Source: Arenibacter nanhaiticus (GTDB taxonomy: Bacteria; Bacteroidota; Bacteroidia; Flavobacteriales; Flavobacteriaceae). Taken from it: 47,248 bases of DNA. The position numbers and the translations under genes are program-made. Positions 8,189-16,904 of this stretch are shown one piece after another. Position 1 is the first letter of the stretch, and every line of letters begins with the position of its first letter. The notes beneath the pieces were generated by a model. It had not been told where the DNA came from and did no database searches. It saw only the letters and a list, made by a program, of their open reading frames with translations. Location of the stretch: the NCBI RefSeq assembly GCF_900141935.1, contig NZ_FQYX01000030.1, forward strand, positions 1 to 47,248, read 5' to 3'.

Positions 8189-8446
8189 AATAAACTTTAG
8201 GATCTATCGATCATGACAAAGACAAAATGGGTACAATTCTTTGTTTTAAAGACTAGTGTTTTATCCTGAGTAGGCGACGATGGGGCAAGTACAACTCTTG
8301 TTATCTGGGAGCAGCATCTTTAAAAACGGTTCCTTCTCTGCGTTGCTATGGTCATGGGACTACAGCCTACGGCCATAATAGTAGGAAATAATCTACTTAT
8401 ACTTTTAAAATTACTGTATATTTAACCATTCATTTAACCTTCTAGT
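8189..8446 (+). other. Intergenic region RT-hsdR, possible structured RNA
   Basis: This stretch of about 260 bp has no ORF. A 7-bp stem (8347-8353 with 8371-8377, one G-U pair) closes a 17-nt loop, and a second possible pairing CCTAC/GTAGG overlaps it. GC content rises locally between about 8270 and 8380 compared with the flanking AT-rich sequence, as often seen for structured RNA. It also separates hsdR from the upstream genes, so hsdR may need its own promoter here; no clear TAnnTTTG box was found. Confidence 0.35.
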
Positions 8447-11400
8447 ATGAGCACTAACTTTCAGTTTATTAAGGCGGAGTGGCCTATTTTTTTCGATAGG
8501 GCCCAAAAAGCGGAACAATTGGTCATTACCGATCCAAGGGCCTCTCTTTTTTATGCCCGTATGGCGCTGGAAGTGGCCGTGAACTGGATGTATACCAATG
8601 ATGAAGAATTAGAATTGCCCTACGATACCGGCTTGCACAACCTTTTGTTACAGCAGGAGTTCAAGCAGCAGTTTAAGAACGCTGCCCTATATGACGACCT
8701 GCACCTTATTAAAAGAAGAGGGAATTTAGCGGCACATAATAGGACGGTTACCGATGTAGATGCCCATATTACCATTGAACAGCTCTATTATTTTGCCAAA
8801 TGGTTTGGAAGAACCTATTCTCAAGAAGCCCTAACAATCCCTGGGATCTTTGATTTTGAAGTAATTCCCAAAAAAGGGGACAATGCCCTTTCGAAAAAGA
8901 AAATACAAGATTTAGAAAATAAACTGAATACGGACTTGTCCAAATTTCAGGAGGAGCTACAAAGGAAAGAGAAGGAAAGATTGGCCTTGGCGGCCGAAAA
9001 CGAACTGCAGAGAAAACAGCTGGAAATCCAGCAGGCCCAAATTGAGGCCAATAAGATTGTCGCCAATACCCAGGACCAGGTACAGCACCCCAGGAATGAG
9101 GCGGAGACCCGAAAACAGTTTATAGATCTGGCCCTGCGCGAGGCCGGGTGGGATTTAACAGGGGTAAACGTCAAGGAGTTTAAGGTGCAGCATATGCCCG
9201 TGTCTACCAATCCCTCGGGCATTGGTTATGTGGACTATGTGCTGTGGGACGATGACGGACTGCCCTTGGCCCTGGTAGAGGCCAAAAGGTCTATGGAAAA
9301 CGCTACCAAGGGCGAGAACCAGGCCCAGTTGTATGCCGATAGCTTGGAAAAAATGTACGGGCGGCGTCCGGTGATGTACTACACCAATGGCTTTGAGACC
9401 TTCCTTTGGGACGATCGCTTCTATAAGCAGGCAAGGCCGGTACACGGCTTTTATACCAAGGCCGAGTTACAGACTGTGATGTTCCGCCGTCAGCACAGAA
9501 AGGATATCCGTACCGCCCCCATAGATACCGATATTGCGGGGCGTACCTACCAGATGCGGGCCATAAAAAGTATAGCCGAACATTTTTCGGGCACCGATAA
9601 ACAAACCGGGAACTTAATAGGCACCCATAGGGGCGCCTTATTGGTTTTGGCCACGGGGACCGGAAAAACCAGGACCAGTATCGCCCTGGCAAAAATGATG
9701 CTGGAATGCAATTGGGTAAAAAGGGTGCTGTTTTTGGCAGACCGCAAAAGTTTGGTGAGCCAGGCGAAATCTAATTTCGTAAAATTCTTGCCGGAGCACT
9801 CCAGTGTAAACCTGATCAAGGAAAAGGACAATCCCGATGCCCGTTTTGCCTTTTCCACCTATCAGACCATGATGGGCCTTATCGATAATTCTAGGGACGA
9901 GGAACACCGTTTTTATGGGGTAGGCCATTTTGATTTGATCATCATTGACGAGGCCCACCGTTCCATCTATAAAAAATACCAGGCCATTTTCGATTATTTC
10001 GATGCCCTTTACCTTGGGCTAACGGCTACCCCAAAACATAGTATCGATAAAAATACCTATGCCATTTTTGGCCTGGCCGATAAATCGCCCACGGACGCCT
10101 ATACCTTTGAGGAAGCTGTATTCAACGGCCATTTATCGCCCTACCGTTCTTTGGAAGTACCTACCAAATTCATGAGGGACGGCATCAAGTACGATGAACT
10201 GAGCGAAGAGGAAAAAGAAGCCTTTGAGGAGGAGATCCTCGACGGGGAGGAAGCTTCGGGAAATGAATGGATTGAATCCGCCGAACTAAACCAATGGTTG
10301 TTCAATAAGGACACCGCCATCAAGACCCTCCGCTTTGTCCTGGAACACGGCATAAAAAAACGCGGTGGGGATGAATTGGGAAAAACCATCGTTTTTGCCC
10401 GCAATAAAAAACACGCCCAGTTCCTAAAGGATATGTTCTTGGAACTGGACAAAGAACAGTTTGGCAACGATTATGTAAAGGTAATAACCCATGGGGAACC
10501 CAAGGCCGAGGAAATGATCAATAGGTTCTGTGACGAGGAAAAAGAGCGCTTGCCACAGATTGCCATTTCCGTGGATATGATGGATACCGGAATAGATGCC
10601 CCTAGCTGCGTAAACCTCGTATTTTACAAACCCGTTAAATCCTACGCCAAATTCTGGCAGATGATAGGCCGTGGTTCTCGTTTGCGCCCCAATTTATTTG
10701 GGGAAGGAAAGGACAAGGAGCGTTTTTTGATCTTTGATCTCTGTCAGAATTTCGAGTTCTTTAAGGAGAATCCCGAAGGGATGGAAACCAGTGCCCAAAA
10801 AGGGCTCACAGAGCTTGTTTTTGGACTAAAATTGCAACTGGCGGAATACCTGAAATCCGAGCAGTTCACGGAAGATACCGATTTGCAGGACTACCGCACC
10901 GCTTTGTTGAACGATTTGCACGAAACCATAGCAACCATGGATACCGATCGTTTTGATGTAAAAATGCAGCTGAAAACGGTTTTGGACTATGGCAATGGGA
11001 ACAGGGAACTATGGAACCATCTTACCAAAAAGGACGTCAAGACCATCACCGAGGTATTGGCCCCTTTGGTAAAACCGCCCAAGGGCGATAACGATTTGGC
11101 GCGCTTTTACGACAAGTTGTTGTACTCCCTAATGGTCAAAAGGCTGGAAACCCCCAATACCCCCGAATTCATTTCCAAACTGAACGTCCCGATAACCAAG
11201 GTAGCGACCACTTCCAATAAGCTGTTGAAAAAAACCACTGTTCCCGAGGTAAAAACACAAGAAGCCTTGATAAAACTGCCCTTGGATGAAAAATTCTGGG
11301 AGAAGGACGGGATCCGACATTTGGAGAAAATACGGGCCGGCATCCGGGAATTGGTAAAATATATAGATCCGGTAGATCAGAAATATGTCACCACCGATTA

Positions 11401-11944
11401 TACCGATAATTTGCAGCAAGACCAGGTAGTAATAACAGACTATGTTCGGGAGAATCCAGAAACCTACCAGACTCCCTTTGCATCTACCCTGCACCGCTTG
11501 GAGAAATTGATCCGCGAGAATAATAACAACCTGACCATCTCCAGGATCCATAAGGGAGAAACTATCACAGAGGAAGAACTAAAGCTCTTGGAAGGGATCC
11601 TATTTTCTGACGGGATCCAAAAAGAACAGGTAGAAAAGGAACTGGGCGAACGTTTGAATTTGGTACAGTTTATAGTCTCCCTTATAGGCCTCTCCGCCGA
11701 AACGGTGGACAGGGCATTTGCGAATTTTATCAACGAACACCAGTTAAGTGCGGTACAGATCCAGTTTTTGGATACCATCAAGTTGTTCCTGACCAAGAAC
11801 GGAAGAATAGACCCTACCAAATTATACGATTCCCCCTTTAAAAACTACCATAGCATGGGCATAGACGGCGTATTTAACGCCGAACAGGCCGATACCATCT
11901 TTAGCATCATCCAAGACTTCAACAAAACCGAAGTAGGCGCTTAG
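8447..11944 (+). CDS. hsdR: Type I restriction endonuclease subunit R with N-terminal DUF4145
   Basis: HsdR is the ATP-driven translocase and nuclease of the type I complex and cuts unmodified DNA far from the recognition site. The 1165-aa protein begins with a DUF4145-like helical domain (about 1-130), then a coiled coil rich in Lys, Glu and Gln (about 150-210). The PD-(D/E)xK nuclease follows, with D263 (GYVDYVLW) and E278-A-K280 (LVEAKR). The SF2 motor has motif I ATGTGKT (402-408), DEAH (501-504), LTATP (525-529) and motif VI QMIGRGSR (738-745). The C-terminal helical domain should bind the methylase core. All catalytic motifs are intact. The gene matches hsdM in composition, which supports that the AT-rich RT between them is a later insertion. 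A terminator follows 32 bp after the stop. Confidence 0.95.
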   Translation: MSTNFQFIKAEWPIFFDRAQKAEQLVITDPRASLFYARMALEVAVNWMYTNDEELELPYDTGLHNLLLQQEFKQQFKNAALYDDLHLIKRRGNLAAHNRTVTDVDAHITIEQLYYFAKWFGRTYSQEALTIPGIFDFEVIPKKGDNALSKKKIQDLENKLNTDLSKFQEELQRKEKERLALAAENELQRKQLEIQQAQIEANKIVANTQDQVQHPRNEAETRKQFIDLALREAGWDLTGVNVKEFKVQHMPVSTNPSGIGYVDYVLWDDDGLPLALVEAKRSMENATKGENQAQLYADSLEKMYGRRPVMYYTNGFETFLWDDRFYKQARPVHGFYTKAELQTVMFRRQHRKDIRTAPIDTDIAGRTYQMRAIKSIAEHFSGTDKQTGNLIGTHRGALLVLATGTGKTRTSIALAKMMLECNWVKRVLFLADRKSLVSQAKSNFVKFLPEHSSVNLIKEKDNPDARFAFSTYQTMMGLIDNSRDEEHRFYGVGHFDLIIIDEAHRSIYKKYQAIFDYFDALYLGLTATPKHSIDKNTYAIFGLADKSPTDAYTFEEAVFNGHLSPYRSLEVPTKFMRDGIKYDELSEEEKEAFEEEILDGEEASGNEWIESAELNQWLFNKDTAIKTLRFVLEHGIKKRGGDELGKTIVFARNKKHAQFLKDMFLELDKEQFGNDYVKVITHGEPKAEEMINRFCDEEKERLPQIAISVDMMDTGIDAPSCVNLVFYKPVKSYAKFWQMIGRGSRLRPNLFGEGKDKERFLIFDLCQNFEFFKENPEGMETSAQKGLTELVFGLKLQLAEYLKSEQFTEDTDLQDYRTALLNDLHETIATMDTDRFDVKMQLKTVLDYGNGNRELWNHLTKKDVKTITEVLAPLVKPPKGDNDLARFYDKLLYSLMVKRLETPNTPEFISKLNVPITKVATTSNKLLKKTTVPEVKTQEALIKLPLDEKFWEKDGIRHLEKIRAGIRELVKYIDPVDQKYVTTDYTDNLQQDQVVITDYVRENPETYQTPFASTLHRLEKLIRENNNNLTISRIHKGETITEEELKLLEGILFSDGIQKEQVEKELGERLNLVQFIVSLIGLSAETVDRAFANFINEHQLSAVQIQFLDTIKLFLTKNGRIDPTKLYDSPFKNYHSMGIDGVFNAEQADTIFSIIQDFNKTEVGA

Positions 11945-11975
11945 GTACCACCACTTTTATTGGAACAATAGTAAA

Positions 11976-12012
11976 AAACCCCACTATGCAGCTAAACTGC
12001 ATAGTGGGGTTT
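11976..12012 (+). terminator. Rho-independent terminator after hsdR
   Basis: A perfect 16-bp stem (11976-11991 with 11997-12012) encloses the loop CTAAA. The stem ends in GGGGTTT, with a short T-tract at its foot. It lies 32 bp after the hsdR stop and marks the end of the restriction operon. The A-rich left side makes it likely to work in both directions. Confidence 0.85.
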
Positions 12013-12237
12013 CATATTTGCAGTGTTCATCTATAATACTGTTCCTATGAAACCATTTTTAAACCCCCGGTCTTTCCATCGTGGAAACGTGCCAAAACCC
12101 ATCAGGGGCTACCCACAAGCCCATTCAACATCAATTTCTATCCCTTAAAAAGAGGGAAATCGGTACCATTCCCATCCTTTTCTAGGGAACATAAAATATT
12201 AAAAAACATTATTAACACTATCAGAATCAGACACCAA

Positions 12238-12927
12238 ATGAAAAAACTATTGCTAGCCATCATTTCTTTAACCGCTACCACAGCTATTGCCCAAAAACAA
12301 CTCGATGAACTAAGCTTCGAGGACAGCCAGAACGCTTCGGTATTCCAACAGATTAAAAACAACACCAAGATCCTTAAATATACCGCCGCGGACGGCTCCG
12401 TACTGGCCGTGGGCGATACTTTGGTGATAGGCTATCCATCGGGCAGCACCACGTCCACTACCGCCGTCGGCGGCGGCTATAGAGTGGGCGCTGCCAAGGC
12501 CAGGTCCAAGACCAAAAGCAGTTTCCAGACCATCATCATGGGGAAACCGGCAGGATTTGGCAATGTTATGGCCGCTATGGGCGGGGAGGAACCCAACACT
12601 GCGGGGGCCGAAATGCAGGGGGAAATAGTGGTGATCTCCGAAATGTCCGTATTTCATAAAGGCAGCAGGAAGAAACCCTTGAAACTGACCGTTCTTTTGG
12701 GAGATCCCAACGGCAGGGCCTTTGGGATCAACAAATACATGTCCGTAACGGACTATGAAAAATCCGTCCTGAGCGGCGAAATAAAGAGCATCAATGCTCC
12801 CATGACCCGGGAAGAAGCCATTGCCAAACTAAAGGAATCCAAGGATTTGTTGGACCTGGGCATTATGGCAGAGGACGAATACCAAGCCTTAAAAGAAGAG
12901 CTCACCCCTATCATCAAATCAGAATAA
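12238..12927 (+). CDS. Secreted protein with C-terminal SHOCT-like domain
   Basis: This 229-aa protein has a clear signal peptide (MKKLLLAIISLTATTAIAQ, cleavage after about residue 19), so it is exported to the periplasm. A Gly/Ser/Thr-rich segment lies near residues 60-80. The last ~35 residues (EEAIAKLKESKDLLDLGIM, then AEDEYQALKEEL) match the short SHOCT pattern of two helices around a Leu-Gly-Ile turn, a motif often linked to oligomerisation. The middle has no recognised fold. It is 21 bp upstream of the next gene, a predicted beta-barrel protein, and both share GC-rich composition with hsdR, so they may form an envelope operon. The function is unknown. Confidence 0.7.
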   Translation: MKKLLLAIISLTATTAIAQKQLDELSFEDSQNASVFQQIKNNTKILKYTAADGSVLAVGDTLVIGYPSGSTTSTTAVGGGYRVGAAKARSKTKSSFQTIIMGKPAGFGNVMAAMGGEEPNTAGAEMQGEIVVISEMSVFHKGSRKKPLKLTVLLGDPNGRAFGINKYMSVTDYEKSVLSGEIKSINAPMTREEAIAKLKESKDLLDLGIMAEDEYQALKEELTPIIKSE

Positions 12928-12948
12928 GCGCTATAAAAAGACAAAAAA

Positions 12949-13677
12949 ATGAAAAGAATATTGGTATTGATGGTATTGGCCCTGGTAAGCACTACTGCCT
13001 TGGCGCAAGATAACTATCGTGACATCGTGTACTTAAAAAACGGCAGTGTGGTCCGTGGGATCATTATAGAGCAGTATCCGAACGTTTCCATAAAAATAGA
13101 AACAGCGGACCAGAGCATCTTTGTATTCCGCATGGAAGAGATCGAAAAGCTCGGCAAGGAATTACACCGTCAAAAAGACAGGCGCTTAGGCCCGGCCACG
13201 GGGCTGGGATCCGGGCATATCAGAACGGTGGACATAGGCTACCAGAAAAGAATAGGGGATTATGGTATGGACCGTTGGAAATTGAATATCGTAAACAGCT
13301 ATGCCTTTAACCCTATTGTATCCTTAGGGATAGGCACAGGGCTACGGTATTATAAAGAGTCGGAGGCCGCCCTGATCCCTCTTTTTGCCAATGCCAGAAT
13401 AAACTTTTTGGATGCCCCTTCCACCCCTTTTATCGCCTTTGATATCGGCTACAGTTTTGATGCCACCTATAGGCTAGAAGGCGTGGGAATGCTACTGAGT
13501 CCCACCATAGGGGCCCGTTTTGGCACCTCGCAGGGAACCACTTTCACTATAGGAGTGGGGTATGAGATGCAGAAAATGGATTTTTTCTACCTCTATGATA
13601 ATGGGGGGTACTACGACCTAGTGACCACCTCCGAAAATTCGGGGGCCGTAAGCATCAGTATAGGGTTATTCTTCTAA
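12949..13677 (+). CDS. Outer-membrane beta-barrel-like protein
   Basis: This 242-aa protein has a signal peptide (MKRILVLMVLALVSTTALAQ). Residues about 25-65 carry a domain common in Bacteroidota envelope proteins, DIVYLKNGSVVRGIIIEQYP, which reads as a small beta module. The remainder alternates aromatic and glycine residues in strands typical of an 8-10 strand barrel (VDIGYQKRIGDYGMDRW, ARINFLDAPSTPFIAFDIGY) and ends with Phe-Phe (SISIGLFF), the usual outer-membrane insertion signal. It probably sits in the outer membrane. It follows the SHOCT protein closely. The role is unknown, and adhesin, porin or structural function cannot be told apart. Confidence 0.7.
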   Translation: MKRILVLMVLALVSTTALAQDNYRDIVYLKNGSVVRGIIIEQYPNVSIKIETADQSIFVFRMEEIEKLGKELHRQKDRRLGPATGLGSGHIRTVDIGYQKRIGDYGMDRWKLNIVNSYAFNPIVSLGIGTGLRYYKESEAALIPLFANARINFLDAPSTPFIAFDIGYSFDATYRLEGVGMLLSPTIGARFGTSQGTTFTIGVGYEMQKMDFFYLYDNGGYYDLVTTSENSGAVSISIGLFF

Positions 13678-13746
13678 ATGCGGATATTCTTGCGTCCTTT
13701 TAAAAAATAAATAAAGATAAAAACAACCGGATAAAAATTAGAAAAA

Positions 13747-14385
13747 ATGAATATGAGAAAAAGAAAAACCACAGGGATATTGGCCAAGCGAGTTATGGTA
13801 TTATTTTTTGGCGTTACCGTTACAACAATGGGCCTAACATCTTGTGAATCCCATAAAGCCCCTACCCAGCAAGACATAGTAAGGAAAAACATAGAAGAGC
13901 ATATAAAACCAAAAATGAATGATCCTGAAAGCTATGAATTTGCGGAGCTCATATTGGCAGACTCAGTACTCTACAAGGACAATATAGAGTATCGCAAGGA
14001 ATATTTTGAAAGGAACCTGGGGTACGACCAGGAAAATCTTGAACGGCAAGAAAAATATAAAAAGGAGATCCCTAGTATATTTAATCCCGAAGAAGTCGAA
14101 GAGCTCAATTCCAAAATAGAAACAAACAAGAAAATACTATCAGAAATCGACAGGTTAGAATCCGAACTGGGAGAATCGGTACATGAGGTAGCCTCATACA
14201 CCTACATTTTTAGGTTCCGGGCGGTAAATGGATTAGGGGCCAAGATGTTAAATGAATATTTAGTACAAACCAATCCAGCACCGGATCTGGGAATCATAAA
14301 TATTGCAGAGGACAGGAATGAACTACTACTAAACCCGAATGATTTTCCCGGTTATAAAGCGATGATCCTCGCTACCGATAAATAA
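13747..14385 (+). CDS. Putative lipoprotein with coiled coil
   Basis: This 212-aa protein has an N-terminal basic stretch, a hydrophobic segment and a lipobox (GLTSC, Cys about residue 33), so it should be lipid-anchored. Residues about 80-150 are highly charged and heptad-like (NLERQEKYKKEI, EEVEELNSKIETNKKIL), indicating a coiled coil. The C-terminal part (about 155-212) is a mixed alpha/beta region without a recognised family. It is the third of a run of envelope genes on the plus strand, 69 bp after the barrel protein. The start could also be the Met at residue 3. Its function is not known. Confidence 0.6.
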   Translation: MNMRKRKTTGILAKRVMVLFFGVTVTTMGLTSCESHKAPTQQDIVRKNIEEHIKPKMNDPESYEFAELILADSVLYKDNIEYRKEYFERNLGYDQENLERQEKYKKEIPSIFNPEEVEELNSKIETNKKILSEIDRLESELGESVHEVASYTYIFRFRAVNGLGAKMLNEYLVQTNPAPDLGIINIAEDRNELLLNPNDFPGYKAMILATDK

Positions 14386-14575
14386 TGGTTAAAGGCATGC
14401 CTATTGAAAAGGGAAACCAGCAATGGGATTGAAATAGAACTGTTGTATAAGGCCCTAGCATGGGAATTAATAGAACCCATGCTAGAGCAATACAAAGACC
14501 TAAGAAATAGTATTAATTAAGAATAAGCTTGATAATTCAAGCGCTAAAAGAACAAAAAAATTTAAACCATTTAAA
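14386..14575. other. Intergenic region with perfect hairpin
   Basis: A perfect 10-bp inverted repeat (CTAGCATGGG at 14455-14464, complement at 14476-14485) encloses an 11-nt loop. A short open frame through it (ending LEQYKDLRNSIN) has no ATG and may be a gene remnant. The hairpin lacks a T-run, so it is only weakly supported as a terminator for the envelope genes upstream. Confidence 0.4.
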
Positions 14576-15046
14576 ATGAAAAAATATGTAATTCTACTAA
14601 GCATTTTACTTTCTTCATGTTACACCTATGAGAGAGTTCCTATAACGATGGAACCTATAGATAGGACCATTATGGTAGAAGGAACAAAAAGCGATTTATT
14701 CGTAAAGGCAAATAACTGGATGGTTGAAATTTTCACTAGCCCAAAATCCGTCATTCAATTTTCGGACAAAGAGGCTGGCGTCGTTACGGGCCGTTATCTT
14801 TTTAAGGATTTTGGATCCACGGTAGTAATGGGCGAAGTGGTCGATTTCGGACAGATTTATGCTATCATCAAATTAAATGTCAAGGATGGGGCCTCAAAAA
14901 TCACGATAGACGCAGAAAATTTCATCGAATTACACAGCAAAACAAATGAGAGCTACCGATATACCAAAGAAAAGGCAGTTCAAGAGATACAAGTTCTAAT
15001 GGATAACTACGAACAATATCTAAAAACTACTGATATTTCTTTTTAA
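14576..15046 (+). CDS. DUF4468-like lipoprotein
   Basis: This 156-aa protein starts with MKKYVILLSILLSSCY; the lipobox SSC places the lipidated Cys at about residue 15. The mature part (about 30-125) resembles the DUF4468 type of Bacteroidota proteins, with the pattern DLFVKANNWMVEIFTSPKSV, a GVVTGRY strand and a long amphipathic helix at the C-terminus. It probably sits in the periplasm attached to a membrane. It is AT-richer than the genes before it, marking the start of a different sequence block. No neighbours suggest a pathway. Family assignment is by overall pattern and is moderate. Confidence 0.6.
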   Translation: MKKYVILLSILLSSCYTYERVPITMEPIDRTIMVEGTKSDLFVKANNWMVEIFTSPKSVIQFSDKEAGVVTGRYLFKDFGSTVVMGEVVDFGQIYAIIKLNVKDGASKITIDAENFIELHSKTNESYRYTKEKAVQEIQVLMDNYEQYLKTTDISF

Positions 15047-15124
15047 AAAGAAATTATAAAAACGGAGAGCTATATCAAATGTCAGAATAGAGGATTACTA
15101 TCAAAAATATTATAAATAGCTGTA

Positions 15125-15270
15125 AAACAGTGTAGTAATATATTATATATATGGGTCATATTTAATACATATAAGATATTATATATACCTATTCCTGGCA
15201 CAAATCGAACCGAGATATGGAAGAACAATTATTTGCTTTTTTGACCTTTCTCACGGGTGCTTAGGGTTAA
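15125..15270 (+). repeat. R1 dispersed repeat, copy C (with AT module)
   Basis: This is a full copy: AT module GTAGTAATATATTATATATA (about 15130-15150), then CCTGGCACAAATCGAACCGA (15194-15213), the core TTGCTTTTTTGACCTTTCTC (about 15232-15252) and ACGGGTGCTTAGGG. The tail matches copy A. Confidence 0.8.
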
Positions 15271-15368
15271 ACTCTCCTATAAAAATATCAAAAATCGTAA
15301 TAGTCTTTATAACGATAATGGTATTTGTGCAATATATTTTTAATTGAAAGTAGCGTCTGACAGTCTAG

Positions 15369-15410
15369 GAATTACTCATAAACAATCAAGGGGTTGTTTA
15401 TGAGTAATTC
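15369..15410 (+). terminator. Strong hairpin with T-tract
   Basis: The arms at 15369-15386 and 15393-15410 pair over 18 bp with one G-T wobble around a 6-nt loop, followed shortly by a run of six T. It lies more than 300 bp beyond the previous gene. It may stop read-through from the left, or end an unannotated small RNA that starts after R1 copy C. Confidence 0.7.
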
Positions 15411-15436
15411 GGTGTTTTTTGTACGCATAAACACCT

Positions 15437-15444
15437 TAGATTTG
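15437..15444 (+). promoter_or_regulatory. Bacteroidota -7 promoter box
   Basis: TAGATTTG fits the Bacteroidota -7 consensus TAnnTTTG. It lies 73 bp upstream of the lipoprotein gene at 15518 and just after the terminator hairpin. A TTTTG lies about 15 bp upstream as a possible -33 element, a slightly short spacing. Confidence 0.5.
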
Positions 15445-15517
15445 TAGTATATAAGTGCCTTTTTTGATATATTACTTATATTAACAAGTTACCACACATT
15501 TTTAAACAACCAATCGA

Positions 15518-16018
15518 ATGACAAAAAATATTACAAACGGATTTTTAATTTTATTAATTGCTTTAACTTTAAACTCTTGTGGTTCAGCAAAAGTTTACGT
15601 AAAACCAAATACCAATTTCAATCGAGATATGTCTTTAACAGTTAGAGGTACAGATAACGATGCCGCTGGGTTAATTGGCGAATTACAATTTGCATTGACA
15701 TCAAATGGTTTTAATGTAGTGTCTGAAAGTGTAGCTCGTAATGGAATTAACTTATCTCAAAAAGGCGAAATTGAAAATAGTAATTTTGATATTAAATCTC
15801 AATTGTATAAAAGTATTGAGCTAAAATCAGTTTATGTATTGATACCAAGGTACAATTGGCATATTTATGCTTTTTCATACCGAATAACTAATTTTCAAGC
15901 TGAATTAGTTGATTTATTCTCAGGAGAGGTAGTAATGAATATAAGCTTTCAAGGAGATAGGACGCCAACTGGTGTAACAAACAGAGTTATAGAAGAGTTA
16001 AACAAACAACTAAAATAG
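15518..16018 (+). CDS. Putative lipoprotein (166 aa)
   Basis: This 166-aa protein has a signal sequence and lipobox (TLNSCGSAK, Cys at about residue 21). The mature part shows a pattern of alternating strands and helices (VYVKPNTNF, SLTVRGTDNDAAGLIGEL, VYVLIPRYNWHIYAFSYRI) and resembles small periplasmic lipoproteins in which conserved Gly-Glu-Leu helices follow a beta strand. No specific family is recognised. It is followed 2 bp later by a small gene on the same strand, so the two are probably co-transcribed from the promoter at 15437. The function is unknown. Confidence 0.6.
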   Translation: MTKNITNGFLILLIALTLNSCGSAKVYVKPNTNFNRDMSLTVRGTDNDAAGLIGELQFALTSNGFNVVSESVARNGINLSQKGEIENSNFDIKSQLYKSIELKSVYVLIPRYNWHIYAFSYRITNFQAELVDLFSGEVVMNISFQGDRTPTGVTNRVIEELNKQLK

Positions 16019-16020
16019 TT

Positions 16021-16263
16021 ATGGAAAAGGATTTTTTCAAAAGACCAGAATTTCAAAATAGATTAGATAAAGCGAATGAAAAAATATCCTCTTATTTAAC
16101 TGAAAAAGGATATATATTAAAAGATTTGAAAGCAGAAGAACTTATTCAATGGCACGATATAACACCAGAAGAAAGAAATGTTTATCCAAATGAAAAGTGT
16201 CCTACCGAAATAAAAAATATTGTTGCGGAAATTATTCAAGACGAATTCAATATCGGGGAATAA
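16021..16263 (+). CDS. Small acidic hypothetical protein (80 aa)
   Basis: This 80-aa protein begins MEKDFFKRPEFQNRLDKANE and is charged and probably helical, with no signal peptide or membrane segment. It starts 2 bp after the lipoprotein gene and so is likely translated from the same message. A cytosolic helical partner encoded beside a lipoprotein suggests cargo of a small two-gene unit, but no family is recognised. An IS256-type left end begins 70 bp downstream, which could have removed further genes of the unit. Confidence 0.5.
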   Translation: MEKDFFKRPEFQNRLDKANEKISSYLTEKGYILKDLKAEELIQWHDITPEERNVYPNEKCPTEIKNIVAEIIQDEFNIGE

Positions 16264-16332
16264 AACGTATGATAACGGTGGTGCTACGCAGCGTATTTTT
16301 GTGTTGCACCTGCGCCAAAGCTATGATGTAAG

Positions 16333-16480
16333 GGACTATCTCATAAAGTGTGTAAATAGAAAAATAACGGGGGCCGGCCCCCGTTATTTTTTTTGTTTAA
16401 TTTTAATTTTTTGCACTTTATGAAAAAAGAAGATTTATTTGACGATGATTTCCTAAAACAGTTCAAGACCGCGAAACAGT
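16333..16480 (+). mobile_element. IS256-type left end with truncated transposase N-terminus
   Basis: The segment starts with an IS256-type terminal repeat (GGGACTATCTCATAAAGTGT). A perfect palindrome follows, then an ATG at 16420 that begins MKKEDLFDDDFLKQFKTAKQ, the usual N-terminus of IS256 transposases. The frame then runs into unrelated IS110-like sequence, so the element was cut after about 24 codons. The terminal repeat matches the inverted right end at 316-351 in pattern. Confidence 0.7.
16361..16390. terminator. Perfect 15-bp palindrome inside the IS256 left end
   Basis: The left arm 16361-16375 ends GGGGGCC and the right arm begins GGCCCCC with no spacer, followed by a run of T. Insertion sequences often carry such hairpins to block transcription entering from outside. 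Confidence 0.75.
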
Positions 16481-16884
16481 TTTCCTCTTGGCCCAGGCTC
16501 GCCACCGAACAACAAGGTATCAGAGGGAAAGCTACTCACTAACCGCCTGCCAAAGGGAAGCAACCTACTGAAAATCGTCCTGCGGCAAGCAGCGAATGCC
16601 ATAGGCAACCTAAAGGATACCCACCTCTCCTATTTTTCCGAAGGGTCGCCTATAGAAAGGGTAGACATTCCGCGGTCAGTGCCACGGAACGGAAATTAGC
16701 GGTAATTATTTGGAATATGGTTACCAAAAAAATAAAGTATCAACCACCTAGACAATATTTGTTCCTTGATCAAAAAAGAAAACTTGGACTGGTGAACCGA
16801 ATTAAAAAACAAATAGATAAATTTGAATTAAAACCTGAAGATCTAGGATTTACAAATACCTTAGATATCAGCAACTTAATTTGA
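16481..16884 (+). pseudogene. IS110-family transposase remnant, C-terminal part
   Basis: Reading across at least two frames gives pieces of the IS116/IS110/IS902 C-terminal domain: SSWPRLAT, then KGSNLLKIVLRQAANAIG, KDTHLSYF and VIIWNMVTKKIKYQPP, ending in a basic tail (LDQKRKLGLVNRIKKQIDKF) with a TGA at 16882-16884. The frame changes near 16540 and 16700 show decay. The front of the gene was replaced by the IS256 left end. The remnant ends 20 bp before the start of the Mrr-like nuclease gene, so any promoter of that gene lies within it. Confidence 0.65.
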
Positions 16885-16904
16885 CGTTAGTTGGAATTTT
16901 AATC

